NCBI GenBank assembly: GCA_033064195.1
Contig: JARBJD010000010.1
Coordinates: 124,001-188,000, forward strand
DNA: 64,000 bases
From: Blattamonas nauphoetae
Lineage: Eukaryota; Preaxostyla; Oxymonadida
Direction of reading: 5' to 3'
Numbering within the stretch: position 1 is the first letter of the stretch; each line of letters opens with the position of its first letter. The notes under the pieces are model-generated. The model searched no databases, was not told the DNA's origin, and was given only the letters and a program-made list of their open reading frames with translations. Made by a program: the position numbers and the translations under genes. Shown in pieces: positions 45,762 to 57,386 of this stretch.

Positions 45762-47216
45762 TACTGCCCGACACGACAACTTGATCCGGCTGTAAAACGG
45801 TTGTATTTTTCTGAATAGAGAGACAATGTGTTTCAATTTTCTATCAATGATAATTGAGAGAGTTAGACACAGTTTGATTAAAAATGAGAAGACAAAAAAT
45901 TCTGTGTGACGTGAAAACTGTAAAATAAAAAAAATGATGGACATGCTCCTCACGACATGACACGTGATTCGCTTCATCCTGCTCGATTCCTCTAACTTTA
46001 AATTGTTTTAACTTTATGAGAGGAACACTCGAGGAGTCAATCACTGAATGAGAGAACGGTGTTTTCATTACTTTCTTATGGGATCGAGTTCTCACCTCGC
46101 ACGATTTTTATACAAAGTTAGTCTCTTGTGACGTAATTCGCATAGTTTTCAAAAAGAATTGATACAAGCGTTCACGAAATGTGTTTGATGAGGTTAAAGT
46201 CGGTAAAGAGTGTTTGAAGGTATTTCTGACCGATATTGACATGTTTGATTCTTGGAAGTTTTATCTTTTTTTCTTGTTTCAACTAACACAATCACTGAGA
46301 AGGACCCGTGAGTGGTGGTGAGGGTCCATCTTTCCCTCAGTGCGAAATGTGATGAAGGATCACGGCATTGTTTTCCGTCAATGATCTCTTCCGTCACGAC
46401 AAGTTTTCAGTTTCAACTAATCCCAGTACATCACCAAATCCCAAGTTTGCTGGGATGATCACTCAACCCAGATTCTCAGCGTGGTGTGTCTTTTATCCTT
46501 ATGACTTCTTGAATTTCTCTAGTCATCTCTCACACAGATTCTTCACATCGCCAAACTGACAAAGCTCTCGAAAGAAACATTTTGAAAGAGTCTCATTTCC
46601 ATAGACGCAGCGATTTTGAAAATGACGGAGAAGAATGCGAGGAACTCTGTGCGATTTGTGAAGACCAATTTGATACCCTTTGACGAATCGTTGGAAGAAA
46701 CAGTGTGATTTTTTGATTTTGATGTCTCTCTTTCGATGAACAGCTGAACTGTATGAGACGTTTTTGAATCCAATTCGAACAGTATGCAAAGTCTTGATGG
46801 TTTCGTGCTGTGGCTGGCCTTTTCATTTCACGACTAACTGTTAATCGTCGGTGTTCGGCGCATCGGTGTCCTTGGATGCTGCATTGACAGAGACATGGAG
46901 CGAACGAGTTGACATGTGTCTTCCTTTTCCTTTTCTTCATTCAATCTGCTACTATCTTTCACTAGACATTCACCATCTGGGATCCATTCAGGAGTGATAT
47001 CGGATGTGAATCACGTGTCATGTCGTTCGGAGTATGTCCCCATACAGTAGCATTTCATGTCATTCTCTCTTATTTTTCACTGTTGATCTTCCAAAAAAAT
47101 CACAGAGACGTATAACTCAAGACAGTTGATGGGAGAGAAAAAGGAACTCTCAACTCTCACTTGTTCTATCAAAAAGCAAAAATTACAGCCGGATCAGGTC
47201 GTCGTGTCGGGCAGTA
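45762..47216. mobile_element. Non-autonomous TA-flanked DNA transposon (1.46 kb)
   Basis: The ends are 34-bp inverted repeats starting TACTGCCCGACACGAC (45762-45795 and 47183-47216, two mismatches), flanked by TA (45760-45761 and 47217-47218). This fits Tc1/mariner-type targeting; because the tips read TATA, a 4-bp duplication is also possible. Its ends are unrelated to those of the giant element. The interior has minus-strand open stretches (46523-46940, for example ELDSKTSHTVQLFIERET) with no recognisable transposase. It sits between the separase 3' end and the next gene, 24 bp before that gene's ATG, so it may have displaced the promoter or supply one. Confidence 0.75.
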
Positions 47217-47240
47217 TACGTTATTTTGAACTGATTCCTG

Positions 47241-48170
47241 ATGCACAATCAGCGCCAAGTTCATCCAAAAACGCAGAACGCTTTTGATCAATTATTTTTT
47301 CGCTGTGCGGAGCCTGTAATCCTCCTGTCATACCAGGCTCGGCCGACGACCCGCTTTGAGAGTAAACTTGGTGGAGAACCATATTTCGCGTATGGCGATG
47401 AATATCCGATGTCTGCTGACGGAACTCCTCTGCACTTGTTTTGCCAGTTGAATTTTGCAGAGCTTCCTCCTCTTCCATCTTTTCCAAAACGAGGACTTCT
47501 CCAGATCTTTTCATCGGACAATTATCAGTCCATGTTTTGGCAGTCGAATTTTCAGATAATCTTTCATTCTACCATCGACATGAACGAGGACATGCAAGCA
47601 GATATCCCGGAATTTGACGAACCACCCACTTTTCCATTCCGCAATGAAATCCATCTTGCTGGAAAGTATGGTGAGGAGATCATGCGCTACGAGAGCAGAT
47701 ATGTTGAACGACAGATCAAAGATCTTTTCGGAGACAATCCTTATCCGTCTAGAGGTCTCCACAGTTTCCGGCAATTCAGTACGCCTTTAGGGCCTCGAAT
47801 TGGGGGATACCCGGATTTCATCCACTTTGATCCTCGTAACCATTCAATATCTCCCGAATACTCAACGGTACTGTTGGAACTGGAGTCAATGAATGGGGTT
47901 CACATTGGTGATAATGGAGTCGCTCAATTTCTCATAAAACCGCAAGACCTTCGCACACGTAATTTCACAAATGTCACAGGTACCATGCAGGGCCATTGAA
48001 TTTTCCAGAAATTACCTGAATTTACACAGAAATCGTTCCACCAACTCTTCAGCTGTCATGATGCAGGCGTCCCAGACACTAATCACATGGACGATGTCTT
48101 CCTCAAGGCGTGCAAGAGCCATTTGGCACTCGGGTTGTCTTTATTGCATGCGAAGGTCGTTTGACCGATG
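47241..48170 (+). CDS. DUF1963/YwqG-like protein
   Basis: The main exon (47241 to about 47955) encodes KLGGEPYFAYGDEYPMSADG, then TPLHLFCQLNFAELPPLPSF, then RGLLQIFSSD. It ends with LESMNGVHIGDNGVAQFLIK and PQDLRTRNFTN. This is the order of the DUF1963 (YwqG) family, common in bacteria and scattered in eukaryotes; biochemical role unknown. The 3' end is unresolved: an intron with a GTCACA donor and TTCCAG acceptor would add KLPEFTQKSFHQLFSCHDAG and end with a stop near 48170, whereas reading straight through stops at 47999. The ATG lies only 24 bp from the transposon end, so a longer N-terminus may have been lost. A bacterial origin is possible but not testable here. Confidence 0.7.
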
Positions 48171-48417
48171 CTCTCTCATTTCATGGCATTATCTTTGCAC
48201 CGAGCAAACTGGCTGTTAAACTGGTCACGACATTTCGAAGAACATTTTGAGACAAACAAGAAACATGTGACCGTTTCCACAAATCAAGCAACATGGTGTG
48301 CGAGTAAATTAACCACATGTGAAGAAATTGATGTGAGATGAAACCAAACAAGCGAATAAAAGCACCAAGCTTTGTTGAAGAAAACAATTAGCAACAAAGA
48401 AGAAAGCAAAGACCAAA

Positions 48418-51354
48418 TTACATCTCCTCTTCATCCACAGCTGCCGGTGAGATCTTGTTTTTGAGCCTTTTGTACTTTGTCTTCACCCACGGAACGAATG
48501 TCAGTGTCGCGTCCATCTGATTCCGTCCAGACTTCCAGGCCAGCTTCTCCTGCTTCTTTGCTCGCTCGAAGCCATCGATCTTTCGCCAGAGGGTCCGACC
48601 AGCCATCAGAATGATGGATTCGCAGATGATCAGAATGATCACAATCACAATCCAAAGCGAGGCAGCAGAGAGTGATGTTCCTGTCTCGATCAGAATGCTG
48701 TCTGTGATATCGTAGATCAGAGGAGTGATTTTGGTGTTTCTGAAGCGATCCTGCTGCCCGGTGATCCATTCGTCCAGTCCTGCCATGATCTTGTCCTCGT
48801 AACCCAAGAACGGAGTGAGGAACGACCCCTTAATGCCTTGTCCCTGCAGATACGAATCTTCCGTCAGAAGGAGCGTCACAAGCGATTTTGTCATGTCGTA
48901 GAAGTTGTCGAAGAAAGGAGTGAACGGGTTGTCCAGCTCGTCGGTGCTGTTCGGGAACAGATAATACGTCAGCTGCGTCGCATTCAGCAGGTTAAAGTCG
49001 AGGAAGGCGTACGATTCTCTCTCGAGTGGGTTTTCAGGGTTGGGAGTGCCTTGTGGGGCTTCGTAGAAGTTGCGTGCGATCGCAGTCATGAAGTACTCCA
49101 TCAACGGGACAATCGTCTCGTGGTCTTGCTTGCGGTAGAGGTCTTTGTAGAGGTCGAGGAGGGGCTTGGCCACAGCGGCGAAGATGATGACGACGACGAT
49201 GAGGACGAGTGAGATGAGAAGGTGGAGGGTGAGGAAGCAGCAGAACGGGCCATCGCGGATGAACCACTTTGAGAAGAAGGAGGTGGCTGCAGAAACAACG
49301 ATGGCAATCAGCAAGACGAGACACAGAATCACGTTGATGACGTTTCCCACAACAATAAACTGCTTCCGAAAGTCGGAGATCTGCCCGCGGAATGACTCGG
49401 ACCCCCACTTTGCACTTTCCATCTTTTTCGAGAGACTGAGGTAGTATGAAGTGACGTTGCCTCCGATGTACTCCACACCGCTCACAGTGGACTTGAAGAC
49501 AGCATCCAGCCCCTCCATCATCTCGTTTTTCCATTCCAGATGATCTTCCAGATCAAACGTACTGCTTTGGTTAAGGCTTTTGAAATCCTCTTCGGCAAAG
49601 TGATACGCGAGGCCTGACCATGTCGTGACATCTGTGCAGAGATTGAACAAGAGAGTTTTGTCTTCGTTGGTGAGCGAAGGATATTCTGCCTGAAGCATGT
49701 TTATGTAGGTTTCACATGGGTCCACCTGGTTTGCTTCCCGGACAGGAGAAGTAGTGTTCGTGAGGGTCGATGAAATGGTCGAATTGTTGAGACGAAGCTT
49801 GCGTTTTCGCTCTGCAAGGCCATGGCGGCTGGCTTTGGCTGATCCTGAATTAGATGTCATTTTTGACCGCGAGTTGGACTGTTTTGTTTGAGTAGTGTTT
49901 GATGAAATGATACGAGGACACGTTTGGCATGTATCGGCACCGATCAGACTTTGAGTATAGAAATGGCGGTATTCATCGAGATGATCCGTATTAGTGGAGT
50001 AAGTTTGCCGAATATTTGTAATTGCACTTTGGGCGGTTGTTTGATTTGATGTTGTGACGTTTACGTAGAAATTGGAGAGAACACCAATGACATCTGTGTA
50101 TGGTTCTTTCCCCAAGACGTAATCATCAATGGAATCGATCGACCCAACATTAGCGTTGATTGAACTGATGATATTGTCATATCTTTCAGTGTTGGCAGTC
50201 AGGTTGAAGTCGGTTATGGATAGAACGAAGTCGAGGTTTGTCCTGACATTCTCCAAATAGTGTTGGTTGCCAGGATTGAGGAGAAAGTCAAGACTCGTGC
50301 AAATATCATTCAGGTTGTCAGCAACTGGATTATTCTGGAGAAAAAGATGAAAACAACATGAACAGACAAAATATGGACCAATGTCGAACATAATATCCTC
50401 GAGATAAGTCTGTAGATCACTTGAGGCGCTTGCAGCATATTCAATTCCTTCGGTTCTATGAAGAAATGAGGTGATGGAAGGATATACAGATCGTAGAGAG
50501 ATTTTAGTTGATTGTCAATATTGTTGAGATATTCTGTCATTTCTTCCAGACGAAAATAGAGGCCAAATTCTGAAGTGAGACCAGAGATAAGCTCAGTCAT
50601 TGGATTTCCCACTGAGCAGTATAAATGCTATGAAAAGAAAGAAACCTTTTTCAGCTTCCAAAAACGAGTCCAGGTAGCCCTCGAAGCTTGTTAAGCTGGA
50701 TGTCAAACTTGTGAAAATAGAATTGCTTCGGTCAATAATTCTGGATGAGGCAACAATTGCGAAGATCCCAAAAACCCTGAAAGAAGTGATGATGAAATTT
50801 GCAGACGTGGTGGCGATTGCAAAGATGAAATAGGCAATTTTAAAGACAATAGAAACTGTACGATTTCTGGGATCTCGGCAGAGACCACAACATCGAAATT
50901 TCTTGTGGATGATTGCTTCTCCTTTGTTATCGTTTTGGCCACTGACTTGGGCAAGGATCCATCCCACAAATAAGCCAATAATACCCACAAATAGAATGAT
51001 ATAGAAGATGAAATAAGAGATGTTGGACTGAAAAGACGAAATATTAGCTGACAATGGCATACACCAATGTAATAGAAAATGAGGTTGGCAATTGTATCTC
51101 CATCGTATTGTTCCTCCACAATCATGGTAATAATTGCAGCTGTGGGTGTTGTGACAGGTACCTCTGTTCCTGTTGGCAGGGTAAGTGTATTCTCCATTGG
51201 TTTTGCCAGCGAGAAGAGTTCATACCATCCGAGGCCTGTACTGCCAATGAAGCCAGTTGGTGAACCTGAAAATGTAAGAGAAAACAACATCTATACGAGG
51301 GAGGATGCTCTTCTCTTGAGCATGAGAAACAAAAAAGATGGTGAGGAGGATCAT
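48418..51354 (-). CDS. Prominin-like five-span membrane glycoprotein
   Basis: Prominins organise plasma-membrane protrusions and bind cholesterol. The first exon (ATG 51354) gives a signal peptide, MILLTIFFVSHAQ. Splicing through short introns (about 51330-51300 and further ones near 51060, 50640-50607, 50470 and 50380-50340) yields an N-terminal outside segment. TM1 is YFIFYIILFVGIIGLFVGWI, followed by a CCGLC motif; TM2 is IVFKIAYFIFAIATTSANFI. A large loop rich in N-x-S/T sites comes next, then TM3 (VINVILCLVLLIAIVVSAAT) and TM4 (TLHLLISLVLIVVVIIFAAV). A second large loop, TM5 (IVIVIILIICESIILMAG) and a basic cytosolic tail ending DEEEM complete it. This topology and the cysteines after TM1 match prominin. 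Sequence identity to animal prominin is low, so the family call is by architecture. Confidence 0.7.
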
Positions 51355-51439
51355 CTTTTAAAGTTTGGGTTGATCTTTTTCAAACTACTCCTTTATTCTC
51401 ATCGGTTGATCACAATTAGGACCTGATCTCTAACTCCAT

Positions 51440-52000
51440 ATGACAAGTTTTCCATGTCTTGGATATGCGTCTCTCATCTGCTGTCTCTTGTACTTTCTTC
51501 TCGGCCTCCCTGTCTGGTACTTTAGCCAGCAACAAGTTGGACAATATGTGACAGTTAGCGTTGAATTCATACTACTTGTCGTTTTAGCGTTCCTCATGGT
51601 CAATATACGAAGTATCAATCACAATATTCGTCATTCTTCTCAGATAATACCACTTTGTACCGTGCGGGACTCTTTGGAGAGATAAATTCACAACTCAACT
51701 GTTTTTGGGTTGCGTTTGTGATCCAGTTCCTTCTTCTGGGTGCAACACGTGCTCTGGAAATCGTATCTTCCACCCATCCCTTTCATCCCTCTCGCAGGTC
51801 TTCAGCCTGAAACCTCAGCACAAGCTTCCCTCCATGCCTTTTTTCTACATTCTCTACGTCATTTACCGTCTCTGTTTGCGTTTTCGTACAATTTCATTCT
51901 GCTCCGTCAGATTCATTCGCCTTCTACATCATTATCATCCTGACTGTCATTCGCTTCTCTGATAAACGATTCTACCAAATTTAACTTCAGTGATGTCATT
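51440..52000 (+). CDS. Small putative multi-span membrane protein, exons unresolved
   Basis: The first frame starts MTSFPCLGYASLICCLLYFL and contains FILLVVLAFLMVNI. Hydrophobic stretches continue in other frames (FWVAFVIQFLLLGATRALEI; FAFYIIIILTVIRFSDKRFY to a stop near 51985). An intron-like CTCGCAG acceptor precedes 51799. This suggests a gene of three to four transmembrane segments with short introns. Family not recognised. 52000-52353 holds no gene that I can support. Confidence 0.35.
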
Positions 52001-52353
52001 CTCCATATTGTTCCTCTGCCGACATCATCCATTCAGTCCGAACGTCCAAGACACGGCCCCCTATCTCCAAACGAACATCTGCCGAGTTAACAAGAAGATC
52101 TCCAACAAATTGTTCTATTTTACTCGAATGATCCAAAAATAATCATCGATTTCGCTTCTGATGCCCACATCAGAAATGAGTCACTCACTTGAGATTACTT
52201 CAGTGATTTCATGTTATCTATTCTCCTAAAACATTAGATGTTTAAATAACAAGCTTGTTCTCTGGGTTGACCCCAGATAATGAAAGATCTCGGATTTGAC
52301 GACTTTGTTTATAATAATGGGTGTGATCAACTTTCAATTTGTTTGGCATCTCA

Positions 52354-54395
52354 ATGCTCAGACTTTTCACACTTATTTTCCTCTTATCTGCGAAGGATGA
52401 TGATGATAAGACAAAAGAAAAGAGTTTGTTTCCTTCTCTTCACCATCCTAACTCCCAAATTTCTTTCACTCTTTTTATCCACTTTCAATTCCAATTACTT
52501 CAGCTGGAACGGTTATCGGAATTGATCTCGGAACAACGTATAGCTGTGTTGGTGTCTGGCAACATGGTCGTGTGGAAATCATCTCCAACGAACTTGGTCA
52601 TCGGACAACACCCTCATGGGTTGCCTTCACTGATATGGACCGTCTGATCGGAGATGCCGCCAAATCACAAGTTACCCTAAACCCCCACAACACAATCTAT
52701 GACATGAAGCGTCTGATTGGTCGCCGTTGGGACGATCCGGAAGTGCAGAGGGATGCAAAATTGTATCCTTTCAAGCTGGTCAACAAGGGAGGTAAGCCTG
52801 CCGTTGAAGTTTTAGTGAAGGGTGAGACCAAGGAATTCTTCCCTGAGGAGATCTCAGCCATGGTTCTTGGAAAGATGAAGGCCGTTGCTGAGACGTTCCT
52901 CGGAAAGCCCGTCACACATGCTGTCGTCACAGTCCCCGCCTACTTCAAAGATTCCCAACGTCAAAGCACAAAAGACGCCGGTACAATTGCCGGACTGAAT
53001 ATTGTTCGAGTTCTGAACGAACCAACAGCCGCTGCCATCGCGTACGGTGTGGACCGCAAATACAAGACCGAAAAGAATATTGTGGTTTACGATCTTGGTG
53101 GAGGTACATTTGATGTGTCTCTTCTTCAGATCGACAACGGTGTTTTCGAGGTTCTCTCCACAAACGGAGACACACATCTTGGAGGAGAAGATTTTGACCA
53201 GAACGTCGTTCACCATTTCCTCAAACTGTGGCAAAAGAAAACTGGCCACGATATCACTGGAAACCACAGGTGCCTCCAAAAATTGAGGAGAGAAGTCGAA
53301 AAGGCAAAGTGTGCCCTTTCAACATCTTTCCAGACTGTCATCGAAATCGACAACTTCTTCGAAGGCACAGACTTCCGTGAGACCCTTACTCGTGCTCGTT
53401 TCGAAGAATTGAACGCCGATCTCTTCCGCGGGACTCTCAAACCGCTCGACGTCGTTCTGAAGGAGACTGGTCTCAAGAAGAGTGACATCGACGAGGTTGT
53501 GATGGTTGGAGGATCTTCACGTATTCCAAAGATTGTCCAGCTTGTTCGTGACTACTTCAATGGGAAGGAACCAGCCCGCGGCATCAACCCAGATGAGGCT
53601 GTCGCTTACGGTGCTGCCATTCAGGCTTCCATCCTCTCCACCGACAATCAAATGGATGAAGAAATTATTGTCATCGATCGAACACCTTTGACACTCGGTA
53701 TTGAGACCGTCGGAGGAGTGATGACATCACTTGTGGACAGAAACACGATCATCCCATGCAAAAAGAACAAGGTCTTCTCCACTTATGCCGACAACCAAGA
53801 ATCTGTTCTTATTAAAGTGTTTGAGGGAGAGCGTTCGATGGTGAAGGATAACCACGAATTGGGTCAGTTCAACTTGGGTGGCATTCCACCAGCCAAACGT
53901 GGTGTCCCACAGATTGAGGTGACGTTTGAAATTGACGCCAACTCCATTCTGTCTGTCACAGCCGTTGATCTCGCAACCAAGAACAAGCAATCCATCACTA
54001 TCACAAACAAGGAAAGACCCTCCGACGATGACATCAAAAGAATGACAGAAGAGGCCGAGAAGTACAAGGAGGAGGATGAGCTCGCTTTGAAGAGGATCAC
54101 GAAGAGAAACGAGCTGGAACACTATGCGTACAACCTGAAGGACCAAGTTGAAGATCAGGACAAACTCGGAAGCAAGATCACTGACGAGGAAAAAACAACC
54201 ATCAGTGACGCTGCCTCTGAGACTTTGGACTGGATTGAACAGAATAGAACTGCTGATGTGGACGAATACGAAGCACAGCTCAAGTCACTCCAGAGGATCG
54301 CTGAACCAATTATCGAGAAAGTTTACCAATCACAAGGAGGCCAGGGGCAGTCAGGAGGAGAGGAGGAGACAGAGAGTAATGCAGATGAGTTGTAA
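52354..54395 (+). CDS. BiP: Endoplasmic-reticulum Hsp70 (BiP/GRP78)
   Basis: BiP is the ER-lumen Hsp70 chaperone. Exon 1 (52354-52423) encodes the signal peptide [13 protein letters not shown] and an acidic spacer. An 80-nt intron follows, and exon 2 (52504-54395) opens with [18 protein letters not shown]. Total 653 residues. Hsp70 signatures are visible: [25 protein letters not shown] and [17 protein letters not shown]. The substrate-binding domain ([20 protein letters not shown]) and lid follow. The C-terminus is SNADEL, an xDEL-type ER retrieval signal in which Ala replaces the usual Lys or His. The start was chosen because it gives the signal peptide. Confidence 0.95.
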
Positions 54396-54556
54396 GGGAG
54401 GCATTCATATCTTTCATTTCAAACCATTCGAGAACCGTAGGCGATGGTCGTGGCCATCGCATCTTGTGTGTTGATCCTTTGATATCATTTTCTAAGAGCT
54501 CTTTTCTCGCAATCAGTGCGTCATCAGACGAAAACAATTGTGTCGTGGGTCAAACA

Positions 54557-55449
54557 TGATTCAAGCATCCGTGCTCCCAGGGGATGTTATCGTCTCTAAT
54601 GTGAAAGGAAAACAGAATCCTATCAGGATTTCCAAGGGATTACAAATGAATAGCACCAATGTTATCACAACACTCCCTGGTGACATCGAGAAACGAAACA
54701 ATGACACAATTCTCCTTCACGCAACGCAACAAACATACTACCCTGCAATAAACGATTGTATTGTTGGTATTATTGTTGATAGAAGAGGAGCTGATGGATA
54801 TGTAGTTGATATCAATTCTTTTCGGCAAGCGTTCCTTCCAACCACAGCTTTTTCGGGAGCAACCAGGAGAAATCAGGCAGCAATCCCTGTATGTACTAGA
54901 AATGTTCACTGGGTGCATTTTTTGACGTCTATTCTTCCTTGCATTCTCGATCTTCGTGATATTTCATCCTCTCGATCTATCAACTCGTCATTTCGATCTA
55001 GATTGGAACTGCAATATATGCTCGAGTGCTACAGCCTGATGTCCACATTGATCCAGTCCTAACATGCACCCTAAAAGACGGAACTGCGGGAGCCTTTGGC
55101 GTCCAACATGGAGGTGCTGTCTTCAGATGTGACACAGCTTTCTCAAAAAGGTTTGCACTATGAGATATTCATCGTTCTTTTCTGTTGATTCTTTGGCTTT
55201 TTTCTCTCTCAATACTCCTTCAAACCCTAAAATATCCATCTTTGTCGAAATCCCAAAATTTTCATTCATCTCTGAATTTTAATCCTTATATTCAGTCTTG
55301 CATCGCCTAAAAACACATTTCTACCTGAAATTGGTGCAAGAATTCCCTTTGAAATTGCTAGTGGGGAGAATGGAATGGTTTGGATTAACTCACACAATCC
55401 ACGGTCCATTCTCGAAGTCTGGGAAAGTATCTCTGCTCATCGAACGTAA
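54557..55449 (+). CDS. RRP40: Exosome subunit RRP40 (EXOSC3)
   Basis: RRP40 is an S1/KH cap protein of the RNA exosome. Three exons (54557-54888, 55002-55150, 55296-55449) encode about 211 residues. Family hallmarks are ASVLPGDVIVS at the start; YYPAINDCIVGIIVDRRGAD and YVVDINSFRQAFLPTTAFSG-ATRRNQ in the S1 domain; and then TCTLKDGTAGAFGVQHGGAV, LPEIGARIPFEIASGENGMV-WINS in the KH domain. FEIA-G-NG-VW is diagnostic. The introns (113 and 145 nt) are longer than most here. It lies 160 bp after BiP, same strand. Confidence 0.9.
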
Positions 55450-55686
55450 CGTACCTTTTTATTTTGAATACCTATCTTCATTAATGATTTGAACACTTCA
55501 CGAAACACGAAGACGACCATTCTTGTCACTAACATTCCTCTTTCATCTCCCATGCAATCATTGTGGAATCAAATCGATGACAGAGAACTTGCACATCAAA
55601 TATATGGAAGGGAGAATGAGAGAGTGTAAAATCACGAAATCACTGGGATGATTGTGATCAAACCATATTGTTGACTCCAGAACGCA

Positions 55687-57221
55687 ATGACTACAATCAA
55701 GCCACATATTGGTCTGTGCTTCTATCTCGCTTTGAATTCTTCAATATTTTTCTGTTCTACCCAGACTACCGAACAGTCCAAAGTGTCAATGGTCCTCTTG
55801 TTATTCTTGAAGATGTGAAAGTTTCTCCCAGTTTTTTCTCACCTTTCTGGTGATTCATTTTGCTCTAATCTCAGGGACCGAAATCCGATGAAATTGTTTA
55901 TTTGACTCTTGGTAATGGTGATCGTCGTACGGGGAAAGTACTCGAGGTGAGTGGAAGCAAGGCTGTTGTTCAGGTTTTTGAAGGAACCTCAGATATTGAC
56001 AACAAACGTACCCACGTCGAATTCAGTGGTCACACACAAACTCTTGGGCTATCAGAGGATATGTTAGGTCGTGTCTTTGATGGTTCCGGCAAGCCAATTG
56101 ATGGAGGTCCCTCAATCATTGCAGAAACATATCACGATATTGACGGTGCGGCTATTAACCCATGCAGACGTATCTACCCCAAGGAAATGATCCAAACGGG
56201 TATTAGTGCTATTGATGTCATGAACTCAATCGCCCGTGGCCAGAAGATTCCTCTGTTTTCTGCCTCCGGTCTCCCTCATGATATGATTGCTGCTCAAATT
56301 TGCCGTCAATCTGGTCTTGTACAGCATGGTCAACGTAAGGACAGTAACGATGATGCCTTCGCCATTGTGTTCGCTGCCATGGGTGTCAACACCGAAACTG
56401 CTCGTTTCTTCAGGCAAGATTTTGAAGAAAATGGAAGTATGAGTCGTGTGACATTGTTTATGAACCTTGCCAACGATCCAACCATCGAAAGAATCATTAC
56501 ACCTCGTCTGGCCCTCACCGCTGCAGAATACCTCGCCTACGAGTGTGGCAAGCACGTTCTTGTTATCCTGACTGATATGACTTCATACGCTGATGCCCTT
56601 CGTGAAATCTCAGCCGCCAGAGAAGAGGTGCCCGGGCGAAGAGGTTATCCTGGTTACATGTACACCGATCTTGCCAACATCTACGAACGTGCTGGTCGTG
56701 TGGAAGGACGCTCTGGATCCATCACTCAATTCCCCGTGCTCACCATGCCCAACGATGATATTACCCATCCCATCCCCGATCTCACAGGATACATTACTGA
56801 GGGACAAATTTATGTCGATCGTCAACTCCACAACAAACAAATCGCTCCACCAATCAACGTGCTCCCATCCCTATCTCGTCTCATGAAATCTGCTATTGGA
56901 CCAGGTATGACCAGAAACGATCACGGTGATGTTTCCAACCAGCTTTATGCTAACTACGCCATTGGAAAGGATACTGCTGCCATGAAGGCTGTGGTTGGAG
57001 AAGAAGCCCTCACAAGCGAAGATAAGCTGTATCTCGAATTCTTGGACAAGTTCGAGCGACAATTCATCAGTCAGGGATACTACGAATCAAGGTCCATCTT
57101 CCAATCACTCGACATTGCCTGGAGTCTGTTGCGAACATTCCCAAGAGATATGTTGAAGCGTGTGCCCGATGATATCGTCAAGGAATATTATGCTAAGGAT
57201 AGAGGTATCGGAGCAGACTAA
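55687..57221 (+). CDS. VMA2: V-type H+-ATPase catalytic-sector subunit B
   Basis: Subunit B alternates with subunit A in the V1 ring that drives proton pumping into endomembrane compartments. Exons 55687-55711, 55765-55820 and 55875-57221 encode 475 residues. The protein begins [20 protein letters not shown], as usual for subunit B. It continues with [40 protein letters not shown], where [13 protein letters not shown] replaces the P-loop as expected for the non-catalytic subunit. [35 protein letters not shown] and [15 protein letters not shown] follow. Both introns (53 and 54 nt) lie within the first 140 nt. Highly conserved and complete. Confidence 0.96.
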
Positions 57222-57386
57222 GTCTCACTACACAATTGGTTTTCGTTCTTCTGGAGGATCAGGGAGTCACAACATTCAGGAAGTTTTCAATATGTAATGT
57301 TAGTTATTTTTTAAACACTAAAAACTCCAGTTCTTTTCGTTCGTTGAGGTTTCCGTGTTCACCCATACTCGCTTTCTTGTGACGAG

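Noticed and set aside
45678-45790. tRNA or hammerhead-like RNA downstream of separase
   Set aside because: Only one short stem is convincing; there are no conserved T-loop or ribozyme core bases.
52697-53488. Minus-strand open frames opposite BiP and V-ATPase B
   Set aside because: They are antisense shadows of highly conserved coding sequence with biased codon use.
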